NCBI GenBank assembly: GCA_013178275.1
Contig: JABLWZ010000031.1
Span: forward strand, 1 to 40,084
Source of the DNA: Bacillota bacterium
Lineage (GTDB): Bacteria > Bacillota > Ch66 > Ch109
DNA length: 40,084 nt
Reading direction: 5' to 3'
Shown piece by piece: positions 7,461 through 15,187 of this stretch. Within the stretch, counting starts at the first letter, position 1. Each line of letters opens with the position of its first letter. The position numbers and the translations under genes are program-made. Under the pieces are notes generated by a model. The model did no database searches, had not been told where the DNA came from, and saw nothing but the letters and a program-made list of their open reading frames with translations.

Positions 7461-8264
7461 GTGTGGGAAATCAGGAACTACCAGTGGAGTCCTGGCGAAT
7501 ACGCGCAGAGCTCGTCCGAGCAGCAGCGGTGGGCCAGAGAGAACATGGCCCGGCTCGGTCTCCGGGGGGACGAGCGGATACTGGATATCGGGTGCGGTGA
7601 CGGGAAGGTGACCGCAGAGCTGGCGAGGCTCGCGTCCGGGGGTTCGGTGCTGGGTATTGACAGCTCCGAGTCCATGGTGGAGCATGCCCGGGAGAAGTTT
7701 CCCCCCGGGGATAACCCCAACCTGGGCTTCGGGGTGGGTGACGCCCGCACCCTGGGATACCGGGAGGAGTTCGACCTAGTGGTCTCCTTCGCCTGCCTGC
7801 ACTGGGTGATCGACCACCGGCCGGTGCTGGCCGGGATCGAGGCTGGCCTGAAGCCGGGAGGACGGGTATTCCTCCAGTTTGGCGGGGCGGGCAACGCCGC
7901 CGAGGTGGTCGAGGTGATCGACGCCATCATCTCGGGGCCGAAATGGAGCGGGTACTTCCAGGGTTTCGAGTTCCCCTACGGCTTCTATGGGATCGAGCGG
8001 TACCGGGAGTGGCTGGACCAGACCCGGCTGGTGGTCGAGCGGATAGAGCTGGTGCCCAAGGATATGGTCCACCAGGGCACGGCCGGCCTCAGGGGGTGGC
8101 TCCGCACCACTTGGCTGCCTTACCTGGAGCGGCTGCCGGCGGAGATCCGCGAGGAGTTCATCGACGAAACGGCCCAAGGCTACCTGGCGGAACATCCCGC
8201 GGACGAAGCGGGCATGGTCCACGTCAAGATGGTCCGGCTGGAGGTAGAGGCGCACAAGGCATAG
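7461..8264 (+). CDS. SAM-dependent methyltransferase, trans-aconitate methyltransferase-like
   Basis: About 267 aa with a class I methyltransferase fold: motif I ILDIGCGDGKVT, an acidic GIDSS end of strand 2, and the post-motif segment VVSFACLHWV. The N-terminal YQWSPGEYAQSSS-Q-WAR pattern and the overall length resemble trans-aconitate 2-methyltransferase and related small-molecule methyltransferases. The open frame extends much farther upstream through the shadow of the divergent oxidoreductase; GTG 7461 matches the family N-terminus, although its ribosome site is poor, so the start is uncertain. The substrate cannot be assigned. Confidence 0.8.
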   Translation: MWEIRNYQWSPGEYAQSSSEQQRWARENMARLGLRGDERILDIGCGDGKVTAELARLASGGSVLGIDSSESMVEHAREKFPPGDNPNLGFGVGDARTLGYREEFDLVVSFACLHWVIDHRPVLAGIEAGLKPGGRVFLQFGGAGNAAEVVEVIDAIISGPKWSGYFQGFEFPYGFYGIERYREWLDQTRLVVERIELVPKDMVHQGTAGLRGWLRTTWLPYLERLPAEIREEFIDETAQGYLAEHPADEAGMVHVKMVRLEVEAHKA

Positions 8265-8347
8265 TGACGATGGAGGCAGTCGCATTAATACCGTTCCCGG
8301 CGTAGAATATACCAGCAATTACTGATAGTGCCAAAGGAGGGAACGGC

Positions 8348-8557
8348 ATGAAGATCATGGGTATACGGAAGCGGCTGGCCAATTACGGCCTCTGGGTCTC
8401 GATGGCTTCGCTGCTGCTGATAGTCCTGCAGGACTTCGGGTTAAACATCAACACCAGCAGCTACCGGGAGCTGATAAACGCCATGCTGGCGGTGATGGTG
8501 GGGCTGGGCCTGGTCAACGACCCGACCACCAGCAGCCAGTGGTTCAGCGACGACTAG
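8348..8557 (+). CDS. small phage-holin-like membrane protein
   Basis: A 69-aa protein with two hydrophobic stretches (about residues 14-28 and 45-56) and the closing motif GLGLVNDPTTSS, which is characteristic of small phage holins of the phi-LC3/LL-H kind (typically ending in GIVxDPTTKG). The AAAGGAGG site before ATG 8348 is excellent. No endolysin or other phage gene lies nearby, and it has its own terminator, so it is either a phage remnant or a domesticated holin used by the host. Confidence 0.75.
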   Translation: MKIMGIRKRLANYGLWVSMASLLLIVLQDFGLNINTSSYRELINAMLAVMVGLGLVNDPTTSSQWFSDD

Positions 8558-8580
8558 GGGAGAATGGGGTTATTGAATGT

Positions 8581-8608
8581 GGGTTGTACGGAGGTGCAGC
8601 CCTTTTTT
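8581..8608 (+). terminator. Rho-independent terminator of the holin-like gene
   Basis: GGGTTGT pairs with GCAGCCC (8581-8587 and 8596-8602, including G-U pairs), followed by six T residues. It separates the holin-like gene from the convergent ABC permease. Confidence 0.75.
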
Positions 8609-8628
8609 CGTTGAAAATGCATCTTTCT

Positions 8629-10329
8629 CTACCCCTCCAGTTCCTCGTACCGGCGGACTCCCCGGGTCATCAGGAGGTAGTAGCCGAAGACGCCCAGGAG
8701 TCCGTAGACGGTCAGCATCAGCAGCGCCGCCTCCACCGGCGTGCCGCAGGTCAGGAAAACCGCCAGCGCCACCGCCCCCCCGACCAGGATGGACGCCATC
8801 ATGGCCAGGACGATGTTCAGGTTCCTCTTCACCGCTGTCTGTTCGTTGTCCCAGTCCAGCTTCGGCCGGTAGATGTCGATCAGCAGTCCGATCTCGGCCA
8901 GGGGGACTATCGCGACCAGGGTCACCGCCAGGGTAAGGGAGACCAGATACAGCTCCAGGTGCATGAAGACCCCGGCGGCGACGGTCAGGATGACCGAGCC
9001 CACCACTCCGACCAGATAGCCGGAGAGCAGCTTGGCCAGTATCTGCCGGCGGTAGGGCAGGGGAATGTACTTGGAGACAAAAAACTGGGGGCCCTCCCGG
9101 GACAGGGCGGTAGGGGTTATCGAGTCGGTGACCGAGAGGAAAAGGGAGATGCCGGACAGGACCAGCAGTACGATCATGGAGGCATAAGGGTCCTGGGAGA
9201 TGTTGGCCCAGGGCGGCGGACCCGCTTCGTTCTTTACCTGCAGCAGCATGGGCACCAGCAGCAGCACCGGCACGAACAGGACCGGGAGTATGCAGTTGAT
9301 GAAGTAGACCGGGGTCCGCAGCATTATCCGCATCTCTTTCAGGAAGAAGGAGTATATCGGGGAGGAGGTCTTTACCCGCCGCAGGTACTGGGCACGGTCG
9401 AAAACCCGCCGACGCGCCGGGGCCTCGCCGGTCCCGGTGATGCCCGGGAAGTACAGCTTTTCCGCGAATCCCCAGGTCAGCAGCACCGCCAGCAGAGAGA
9501 CGCCGGTGTAGTAAAGCAGGTTGACCAGCCCAGCCAGGGCGCCGCTGTACATCAGTCCCCGGGCCAGGAATTGGGTGAAGGGAAAGGCCCGGCTGCCGAG
9601 GTTTACCAGTCCCTCCGGGTCGGCGAGGAGGGACTGCAGGTACTGGGGATCGGAAAGGTTGGGACCCGACTTCTGAAACAGGAACTGCAGCCCCACCGCC
9701 AGGGCGATCGCGGCCACAGCGCCGAGTATCCTTATCAGGTCGCGCCGCCGGGACAGGTTGGAGACCCGCATCACCACCATGGTCAGCAGCGATGCCAGCG
9801 CCAGCGGCGCCACCGGCGCCAGCAGAAAACCGAGCAGGCTGTACAGCCAGTAAAGGACCGGAGCGCCGCTCTTTATGCCGAAGATCAGCAGCGGCGGCAG
9901 CAGAAACGGCAGGGCGGTCAGGTACTCGAAGCAGAGCACCACGATAAACCGGGCCCCCAGTACCTCCCAACCCCTGAGGGGCAGAGACAGCAGGGCCTCA
10001 ACGTCCTTGGCGAAGTAGAAGGTGTTGATTACGTAAAAAAGGCCGAAGAAAAAGACCGTGGCGCTTACCACTACTATCCCCAGCATCAGGATCGCCCCCT
10101 CCTGGCCGATCCCCGCCAGGGCGTCGTAACCCGTCCAGAGCAGCTGGCAGTACAGCAGCAGGGTGGGGGAAAAGCCCACCACGACCACGGCCAGGATGGC
10201 GAGACCCTTCAGGTACTCCCTCGGGTTCTTCCGGCCCCGGGCCCGGAAGGCGGAAAGACCCAGGCTGCTCAGCAGCAGCACCCGGACCAGGGAGATGAAT
10301 CGGTTCAAACGGGTTATCGGTTTACTCAT
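8629..10329 (-). CDS. ABC-2-type transporter permease
   Basis: A 566-aa polytopic membrane protein with about a dozen hydrophobic segments in two halves separated by a long hydrophilic stretch around residues 270-340. This is the arrangement of large ABC-2-type exporter permeases encoded next to a single ATPase. Its ATG start overlaps the end of the ATPase gene by 8 nt, so the two are translated together as one exporter. The substrate is unknown. The preceding lipoprotein gene on the same strand may belong to the same unit. Confidence 0.85.
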   Translation of the reverse strand: MSKPITRLNRFISLVRVLLLSSLGLSAFRARGRKNPREYLKGLAILAVVVVGFSPTLLLYCQLLWTGYDALAGIGQEGAILMLGIVVVSATVFFFGLFYVINTFYFAKDVEALLSLPLRGWEVLGARFIVVLCFEYLTALPFLLPPLLIFGIKSGAPVLYWLYSLLGFLLAPVAPLALASLLTMVVMRVSNLSRRRDLIRILGAVAAIALAVGLQFLFQKSGPNLSDPQYLQSLLADPEGLVNLGSRAFPFTQFLARGLMYSGALAGLVNLLYYTGVSLLAVLLTWGFAEKLYFPGITGTGEAPARRRVFDRAQYLRRVKTSSPIYSFFLKEMRIMLRTPVYFINCILPVLFVPVLLLVPMLLQVKNEAGPPPWANISQDPYASMIVLLVLSGISLFLSVTDSITPTALSREGPQFFVSKYIPLPYRRQILAKLLSGYLVGVVGSVILTVAAGVFMHLELYLVSLTLAVTLVAIVPLAEIGLLIDIYRPKLDWDNEQTAVKRNLNIVLAMMASILVGGAVALAVFLTCGTPVEAALLMLTVYGLLGVFGYYLLMTRGVRRYEELEG

Positions 10330-11050
10330 CGCCGGTCAACTCCAGAAACAGGCTCTCCAGCGACTGGTTGCCGCGGAAGTGCTCGTGGATCTCCTCCAGG
10401 GCGCCGCAGAAGACGATCTTTCCCTTGTTGATGATGGCCATCCGGTCGCAGAGCCTTTCCGCCACCTCCAGCACGTGGGTGGAGAAGAACACCGTCTTCC
10501 CCGCGTCGGCGTGCTCCCGCATCATCTCCTTCAGGGTGAAGGACGACCGGGGGTCGAGGCCGGTCATGGGTTCGTCCAGTATCCACACCGGGGGAGAGTG
10601 CAGCAGCGCGCCTATCAGCACCACCTTCTGCTTCATACCGTGGGAGTAGCTCTGGATCAGGTCTCCCGCCGCGTCGTACAGGTCGAACCTTTCCAGCAGG
10701 GACCGGATGCGTTCCTGCCGCTCCTCCTGAGGGACCAGGTAGATGTCAGCCATGAAGTTGAGGTACTCCAGGCCGGTCAGGCGGAGGAACAGGTTGGGGT
10801 CGTCCGGGACGTACCCGATCTGCATCTTGCACTCGATCGGGTGCTCGCCGATGCCGCGGCCGTTGATTCGGATGGAACCCTGGTCGGGGTTGAGGATGCC
10901 GGTGATCAGCTTGATCAGGGTGGTCTTACCCGCCCCGTTGGGACCGAGAAAACCGAAGATCTCACCGTCCCTTATCGTCAGGTCGATGCCGTCCAGCGCC
11001 TTGACCGCGCCGCGGCTGTAGCTCTTGGCGAGACCGCTGATCTCGATCAT
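10322..11050 (-). CDS. ABC transporter ATP-binding protein
   Basis: A 242-aa ABC ATPase of the drug/lipid exporter type. Walker A GPNGAGKTT lies around residues 36-44, the signature is the YSHGMKQK variant near residue 134, the Walker B region reads WILDEPMTGLDP, and the switch histidine is in FFSTH. All catalytic elements are intact. It is followed with an 8-nt overlap by the permease gene. The lipoprotein gene ends 51 bp upstream. Confidence 0.95.
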   Translation of the reverse strand: MIEISGLAKSYSRGAVKALDGIDLTIRDGEIFGFLGPNGAGKTTLIKLITGILNPDQGSIRINGRGIGEHPIECKMQIGYVPDDPNLFLRLTGLEYLNFMADIYLVPQEERQERIRSLLERFDLYDAAGDLIQSYSHGMKQKVVLIGALLHSPPVWILDEPMTGLDPRSSFTLKEMMREHADAGKTVFFSTHVLEVAERLCDRMAIINKGKIVFCGALEEIHEHFRGNQSLESLFLELTGDE

Positions 11051-11101
11051 AGGGTCGAATCCCTCGCAATCAATAGAATAATAGAAGTAGTAAGCCCGGC
11101 A

Positions 11102-11506
11102 TTAATTGCCGGACGCACGCCGGAGCGTGGAAGAATTCCCGGTTTCCCATTTGACGGTCAGCACATCCCCTTGCAGAGAAAAAGGCAGGGTCTCGGTTTT
11201 ACCCGGCTCGTAGGTGATGATAATTTTATCATCTTTTATCTTATAACCCAGCCAGAGTTCTGACATAATGTTGCCGGCCTGTATGTAGTGCAGCGTGCCG
11301 TCCGCCTTAAACTCCATCGAGATTCCGGTGTCTCTATCCGTCCACATCCCTCCGACCAGTGAGGTGGAGCTGTTCGACTCCTGCGACGCTGTGCCGCCGG
11401 CTGGCGCCTTCGATGACTTATCAGTTGCGGCGGGATCGCCGGAACAGGCAGAGAATAAAAGCAGGCAGAACACTGGTATAAGAAGCTGTAACAAACACTT
11501 CCTCAT
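11102..11506 (-). CDS. secreted lipoprotein of unknown function
   Basis: A 134-aa protein with a type II signal peptide: positive MRK start, hydrophobic core and lipobox LFSAC, giving a lipidated cysteine at residue 21. A Ser/Thr/Ala-rich linker follows and then a small beta-rich domain (residues 50-130) that resembles lipocalin-like or DUF-type domains in which a GGMW-D-TG--MEFKADGT pattern recurs. No enzymatic motif is seen. It lies upstream of the ABC exporter on the same strand, so it may be an accessory component or an independent surface protein. Confidence 0.75.
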   Translation of the reverse strand: MRKCLLQLLIPVFCLLLFSACSGDPAATDKSSKAPAGGTASQESNSSTSLVGGMWTDRDTGISMEFKADGTLHYIQAGNIMSELWLGYKIKDDKIIITYEPGKTETLPFSLQGDVLTVKWETGNSSTLRRASGN

Positions 11507-11738
11507 TAGACTTCCCCCTTATGCGTTATCCTTACTCCGACATTTCGGCATAGTACAAATTACTGCCCTAAATTTATATTAGACTTTATAATATGCATGT
11601 CAAGGCGGGTTTTTATATCCGGGCCTTATCCGTGAGCCGCACCTCGTCTTGTTGACGGCCCCGGCAAGTGATATCCTTTACTCTAAAGAGCTGGGTGTGA
11701 CCGGTCCTTTAATATATTCAGTGAATAAGGAGTATTAT

Positions 11739-12320
11739 ATGCGGAGGGTATGCGTTTTTTGCGGCTCCAGTCCCCGTACCGACCCGCGTTACCGGCAGGC
11801 CGCCGAGAGGCTGGGCCGGCTGCTGGCGGAGGAGGGCCTTACGGTGGTGTACGGGGGAGCCAGGATCGGGCTGATGGGAGCGATGGCGGAGGCCACGCTG
11901 CAGCAGGGGGGAAAGGTCATCGGGGTGATACCCCAGGCCCTGGTCGACCGGGAGATCGCGCACCCGGACCTGACCGAGCTGCATATAGTAAAATCGATGC
12001 ACCAGCGCAAGGCGCTGATGGCTGAGCTGGCCGACGGGTTCATCGCCCTTCCCGGGGGGCTGGGCACCCTGGAAGAGTTCTGCGAGGTGCTGACCTGGGC
12101 CCAGCTGGGGATGCACCAGAAGCCCTGCGGGATGCTGAACCTGGACGGTTATTATCAGCACCTGATCGAGTTCTTCGACCACGCGGTCAGCGAGTGCTTT
12201 TTCAGCCCTGAGAACCGGTCCATGATCCTCATCGAGCAGGAGCCCGGGCTGCTGCTGCAGCGGATGCGGAGCTACCGCCCGGGGCAGATGGAGAAGTGGA
12301 TCACCCCGGCAGAGGCCTGA
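11739..12320 (+). CDS. LOG-family protein (TIGR00730, cytokinin riboside monophosphate phosphoribohydrolase-like)
   Basis: A 193-aa Rossmann-type protein of the LOG family. The family signature PGGLGTLEEFCEVLTW is intact, as is the N-terminal VFCGSS nucleotide-binding loop. Such enzymes cleave nucleotide 5'-monophosphates at the N-glycosidic bond; the bacterial role is probably nucleotide housekeeping. The reading frame is open from 11649, but ATG 11739 has AAGGAG six nucleotides upstream and starts at the conserved first strand. It stands alone before the ArsR operon. Confidence 0.9.
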   Translation: MRRVCVFCGSSPRTDPRYRQAAERLGRLLAEEGLTVVYGGARIGLMGAMAEATLQQGGKVIGVIPQALVDREIAHPDLTELHIVKSMHQRKALMAELADGFIALPGGLGTLEEFCEVLTWAQLGMHQKPCGMLNLDGYYQHLIEFFDHAVSECFFSPENRSMILIEQEPGLLLQRMRSYRPGQMEKWITPAEA

Positions 12321-12334
12321 CTGGGAAAAAGTCC

Positions 12335-12400
12335 TTGCGGGAATTATATAAGCGGGGTATTATAAAACTACAATGTTATATAAGATAAAGATTATATAAC
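12335..12400 (+). promoter_or_regulatory. promoter and ArsR-type operator of the thiol operon
   Basis: A candidate sigma-A promoter (TTGCGG at 12335-12340, 17-nt spacer, TATTAT at 12358-12363) is followed directly by a perfect inverted repeat GTTATATAA-N8-TTATATAAC at 12375-12400. The position just after the predicted start fits a repressor site, most likely for the ArsR protein encoded 20 bp downstream. A further ATTATATAAG half-site lies at 12344-12353. Confidence 0.7.
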
Positions 12401-12419
12401 CCTGACGGAGGTGCTATAG

Positions 12420-12833
12420 GTGATCCAAGGCTTGGAGACCCTTTTGAAGGCTTTGGGAGAATCCACCCGGCTGAAGATCGTGAAACTGCTGTCGGTGCAG
12501 GAACTCTGCGTCTGCGAGCTAGAAGCGGTTCTGAACATCAGCCAGCCCCGGGTCTCGCAGCACCTGAAGGTACTGAGAAAGGCCGGCGTCATTCAGGAGC
12601 GAAAGGAAAAGCAGAGGTCGTTCTACCGCCTGGACCAGGATATAAGGTCAGGGAGGCTGCCCGCCTTCAGCGCCTATATCGACGCCGATTTAAACCAGAT
12701 CGGGGGCATGGCCGACGAGGCCCGGCGTCTGTCCGAGCTGGAGGGCAGCGAGGTGGTGAGCCGCTGCCTGGAGGACCTGGAAAGACCGCCGGCGGGCGGT
12801 GTGAGGCCGGTCGAAGGGAGGAACACGGTTTAA
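12420..12833 (+). CDS. ArsR/SmtB-family metalloregulator
   Basis: A 137-aa winged-helix repressor. The metal-site motif ELCVCE at residues 28-33 (Cys30, Cys32) is that of arsenite/antimonite- or heavy-metal-responsive ArsR proteins, and the recognition region QPRVSQHLKVLRKAG follows. The GTG start has GGAGGTG upstream. The C-terminal tail after residue 95 is longer than usual and rich in Arg, Glu and Gly. Its stop overlaps the next start (TAATG), so it is coupled to the small thioredoxin-like gene. The palindrome just upstream is the likely operator. Confidence 0.92.
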   Translation: MIQGLETLLKALGESTRLKIVKLLSVQELCVCELEAVLNISQPRVSQHLKVLRKAGVIQERKEKQRSFYRLDQDIRSGRLPAFSAYIDADLNQIGGMADEARRLSELEGSEVVSRCLEDLERPPAGGVRPVEGRNTV

Positions 12834-13072
12834 TGGAGATCAAGGTGCTGGGAATGGGATGCTCCCGCTGCAACCAGTTGGAACAGAACGTCTTCAACGC
12901 TCTGGCGGAGATGGACCTGGCCGCGGATGTGGAAAAGGTCGAGGATGTCAAGAAGATAATGGAGTACAAGGTGATGGCGATGCCCGGCCTGGTGATCAAC
13001 GGCAAGGTCAAGTCGGCCGGCCGGGAGCTGAAGCCCGAGGAGATCAAGCGGTTGATCCGCGAGGAGATCTGA
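12833..13072 (+). CDS. small thioredoxin-like redox-active disulfide protein (TIGR00412 type)
   Basis: A 79-aa single-domain protein of the small thioredoxin/glutaredoxin-like family often called redox-active disulfide protein 2. The active site is CSRC (Cys10 and Cys13), and the cis-proline loop is MAMPGLVING. In other anaerobes such genes sit with an ArsR regulator and a permease of the UPF0718/ArsP type; here the regulator is present but no permease is. It starts on the last base of the ArsR stop codon. Likely role: thiol-disulfide exchange during metal(loid) or oxidative stress. Confidence 0.9.
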   Translation: MEIKVLGMGCSRCNQLEQNVFNALAEMDLAADVEKVEDVKKIMEYKVMAMPGLVINGKVKSAGRELKPEEIKRLIREEI

Positions 13073-13112
13073 CCCGGGCGGTGGTAAAACTATAAAAAAA
13101 GGAGTAATTAAA

Positions 13113-13466
13113 ATGAGCGAAACGAAATTCCTGGTAGAGGTATACGGCGGCGTGAGCCAGGGCTGCGGCTGCAGCTGTTCGGACTGCGGACCCAGCGCCT
13201 GCGGTCCCTCGACCCCGACCGACGAGCTGGTGGAGCGGCTGGCGGGTGAGCTGAAGAGCAGCTATGGGGACAAGGTCGAGATCAGGTACATCGACACCGA
13301 ACTGGAAGGCCTGGGGGCCTATCCCATAATCGACAAGGTGATCAGCGCGGGATACCCGTTCCCCATCACCTCGATCAACGGCGAACCGAGGCTGGCGGGA
13401 GCGATCAACCTGGATTCCGTCAAGAAGCTGCTGGACGACCTGGAGCAGCCGACCTCGGCCCAGTAA
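13113..13466 (+). CDS. Cys-rich thioredoxin-fold protein of unknown function
   Basis: A 117-aa protein. The N-terminal strand is followed by a Cys-rich insert (about residues 17-31: GCGCSCSDCG, then a further Cys), and the C-terminal half has a thioredoxin-like pattern with a cis-proline-like PFPITSINGEPRLAG loop, resembling the YuzD/DUF1462 group. The concentration of cysteines suggests metal or metalloid binding. AAAGGAG precedes ATG 13113, 40 bp after the small thioredoxin, so it is probably the third gene of the ArsR operon. Confidence 0.75.
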   Translation: MSETKFLVEVYGGVSQGCGCSCSDCGPSACGPSTPTDELVERLAGELKSSYGDKVEIRYIDTELEGLGAYPIIDKVISAGYPFPITSINGEPRLAGAINLDSVKKLLDDLEQPTSAQ

Positions 13467-13594
13467 CTCCAGGAAAGGACAAGAAAACCGGGAAATCTTA
13501 ACCATATCCAATCTACAAAATGGACGCCTCCGGATGTATAATTAAGGTATACCGGTACTGGCCGGTTAAAAGCTTCTGAAGGGGAGGGGTTAGG

Positions 13595-14002
13595 TTGGAA
13601 GAAAAGGCTAACTCGAAAAAGGGCAACATCGTCACCGAGAATGGTTCCATCGTGATAGCAGATGAGGTAGTGAAGAACATCGCCGGGCTGACGGCGATGG
13701 AGGTGGAAGGGGTCGCCGCGATGAGCGGCGGCATAGGTTCTGGCATCCTCGAACTCATCAGGAAAAAGGACTTCTCCAAGGGAGTAAAGGTAGAGGTAGC
13801 CGATAACGAAGCGGTCCTCGACATCTACCTGGCGGTCGACTACAAGTATGCCATCCCGGCGGTGGCCACCGAGGTCCAGAGCAAGGTCAAGCTCGCGATA
13901 GAGGCCAAGACGGGCCTGATCGCCAAAGAGGTCAACGTGCACGTGGTAGCGGTTTCCATCGAAAAACCCGAGGGAACCCCGGAAACGGTCGAAAACGCCT
14001 AA
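13595..14002 (+). CDS. Asp23/Gls24 (DUF322) family protein
   Basis: A 135-aa Asp23-family protein, recognised by the start of the domain (GSIVIADEVVKNIAGLTAMEVEGV), the central VKVEVADNEAVLDIYL strand pair and the closing KEVNVHV segment. The family includes envelope-stress and cell-envelope-associated proteins of Gram-positive bacteria. The start is TTG with GGGGAGGGG upstream. A TATAAT box at 13537-13542 may mark its promoter. The PspC gene follows after 18 bp, an envelope-stress pairing. Confidence 0.92.
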   Translation: MEEKANSKKGNIVTENGSIVIADEVVKNIAGLTAMEVEGVAAMSGGIGSGILELIRKKDFSKGVKVEVADNEAVLDIYLAVDYKYAIPAVATEVQSKVKLAIEAKTGLIAKEVNVHVVAVSIEKPEGTPETVENA

Positions 14003-14020
14003 TGAGATGAGGCGATAACG

Positions 14021-14206
14021 ATGAAGCGCCTGTATCGCTCCAGGGAGGAGAGTATGATCGCTGGGGTCTGCGGAGGGCTGGGAGAGTACCTGGAAATCGA
14101 CCCCACCATCGTCCGGCTGGTCTGGGTGGTGGCCGCGTTTATCGGCGGCGGGGGGATCCTGGCATACCTGATAGCCTGGCTGGTAATACCGAGAAGAGAG
14201 CTTTAA
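14021..14206 (+). CDS. PspC-domain membrane protein
   Basis: A 61-aa protein that is little more than the PspC domain: the start [22 protein letters not shown], then [10 protein letters not shown] and one or two hydrophobic segments ending in LIAWLVIP. PspC-type proteins take part in membrane-stress responses. It has a GATGAGG ribosome site and follows the Asp23 gene by 18 bp, suggesting one transcript. Confidence 0.95.
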   Translation: MKRLYRSREESMIAGVCGGLGEYLEIDPTIVRLVWVVAAFIGGGGILAYLIAWLVIPRREL

Positions 14207-14223
14207 GCGGCATTAAAAGAGGG

Positions 14224-14250
14224 ACCCGTCCAGCTTGTGATTGGACGGGT
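14224..14250. terminator. hairpin after the PspC gene, possible terminator
   Basis: A perfect 9-bp stem ACCCGTCCA/TGGACGGGT with a 9-nt loop begins 18 bp after the PspC stop. It lacks a clear T tract, so the terminator role is uncertain. Confidence 0.5.
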
Positions 14251-14312
14251 TCCCCGCGTTATACCGCCCCATATAATAAACCGTGATTATCCTTTTGCAG
14301 AGGTGTTTTCCT

Positions 14313-14582
14313 GTGGCGGTCAAAAATAGCAATACCCTGCACGACCAGGTCCGTATCGTACTGCCGGGGGCAGAGGTCCGGTTCCAGCGGGAGTATGGGG
14401 GGGACGAGAACCACGAAATAACGGTGGTACTGCCCCGGGTGGAGATTAAAAAGAGTCTGAGCCTGTTCGGGGCGGTGGTCTACTCCCGCGAGGTGGTCGT
14501 CAACAGCCTCACCGTCGTGGACGCACCCCACCCGCCGATCGATCAGCCAGTCTCGGGCCGGTTGAAAATAGCCTATCGCTGA
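14313..14582 (+). CDS. hypothetical protein
   Basis: About 89 aa with no signal peptide, membrane segment or recognised motif. Codon use matches neighbouring genes in this frame, with G or C in most third positions, which is the main evidence that it is real. GTG 14313 has an AGAGGTG site seven nucleotides upstream. The protein is beta-rich and charged. Its last 10 bp overlap the end of the convergent ferritin-like gene. The opposite strand also has an open frame, but with worse codon use. Confidence 0.55.
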   Translation: MAVKNSNTLHDQVRIVLPGAEVRFQREYGGDENHEITVVLPRVEIKKSLSLFGAVVYSREVVVNSLTVVDAPHPPIDQPVSGRLKIAYR

Positions 14583-15124
14583 GCCTTATCCGGGGCTGTC
14601 GAACGATACCGCTGGTAGGCCTCGCTGAACAGTTGGAGGTGGTACTCCTCATCCCTGACGATGCGGTTGATCACGGCCCGCACATAGGGATCGTTTATCA
14701 TCCCCGCGTGACGGCGGTAGTTCACGATGGCGATCCTTTCGGCCTCGATGTCCGCGGACAGCATGTCGAGCACCGAGTGGCCGTAGTATACACTGCTGGT
14801 GCTGTAGTACCGCTGGTCGTTGTCCCGGATCACCCAATACCGGGGGTCGCCCCCGAGCTTCAGGATCAGCTCCGCCAGCATCTCCATATGGCGCATCTCG
14901 ATAATCGAGATACCCTCCTCCAGCTCGGCTAAGTCCCCCAGGTTCCACTGCTTGAACCGGAAGCTGTGGTAGAGGTACTGGTTTATCGCGTCCAGCTCAC
15001 TGGTCTCGGACGCGTAATCCTCCAGCAGCAGTTGGGCGTAAAACCGGTTTTTGGCGGTCACCCGGACCTCGGGGTAAGGCTCCGGGAGCGAATACCGGCT
15101 GGGTGCCTGTTGTCGCTCATACAC
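14573..15124 (-). CDS. ferritin-like di-metal protein
   Basis: A 183-aa four-helix protein of the ferritin-like superfamily. Helix motifs with paired acidic residues and histidines are visible: a first helix LLEDYASETSELDAINQYLYH, a second with EEGISIIEMRHMEML, then IEAERIAIVNYRRHA and finally RIVRDEEYHLQLF. The E-xx-H and DEEYH arrangement is that of a di-iron or di-manganese centre, as in rubrerythrin or bacterioferritin-like proteins and spore-coat catalases. The start is GTG 15124. It probably detoxifies peroxide or stores metal; the amidotransferase gene lies 63 bp upstream on the same strand. Confidence 0.82.
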   Translation of the reverse strand: MYERQQAPSRYSLPEPYPEVRVTAKNRFYAQLLLEDYASETSELDAINQYLYHSFRFKQWNLGDLAELEEGISIIEMRHMEMLAELILKLGGDPRYWVIRDNDQRYYSTSSVYYGHSVLDMLSADIEAERIAIVNYRRHAGMINDPYVRAVINRIVRDEEYHLQLFSEAYQRYRSTAPDKAQR

Positions 15125-15187
15125 TCCACCCTTTAGATGTTGTTCTCTAAATTGCTATGAACCGGGGGTGGACTGTATGTTTTTTTC

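Noticed and set aside
8348..8557. Prophage
   Set aside because: Only one holin-like gene is present, with no structural, lysis, integrase or replication genes around it.
8539..10431. 630-aa open frame on the plus strand
   Set aside because: It is the Gln/Arg/Gly-rich antisense shadow of the ABC permease, caused by high GC in third positions.
14259..14531. 90-aa minus-strand frame opposite the 14.3-kb hypothetical gene
   Set aside because: Poorer codon use and no ribosome site compared with the plus-strand frame.
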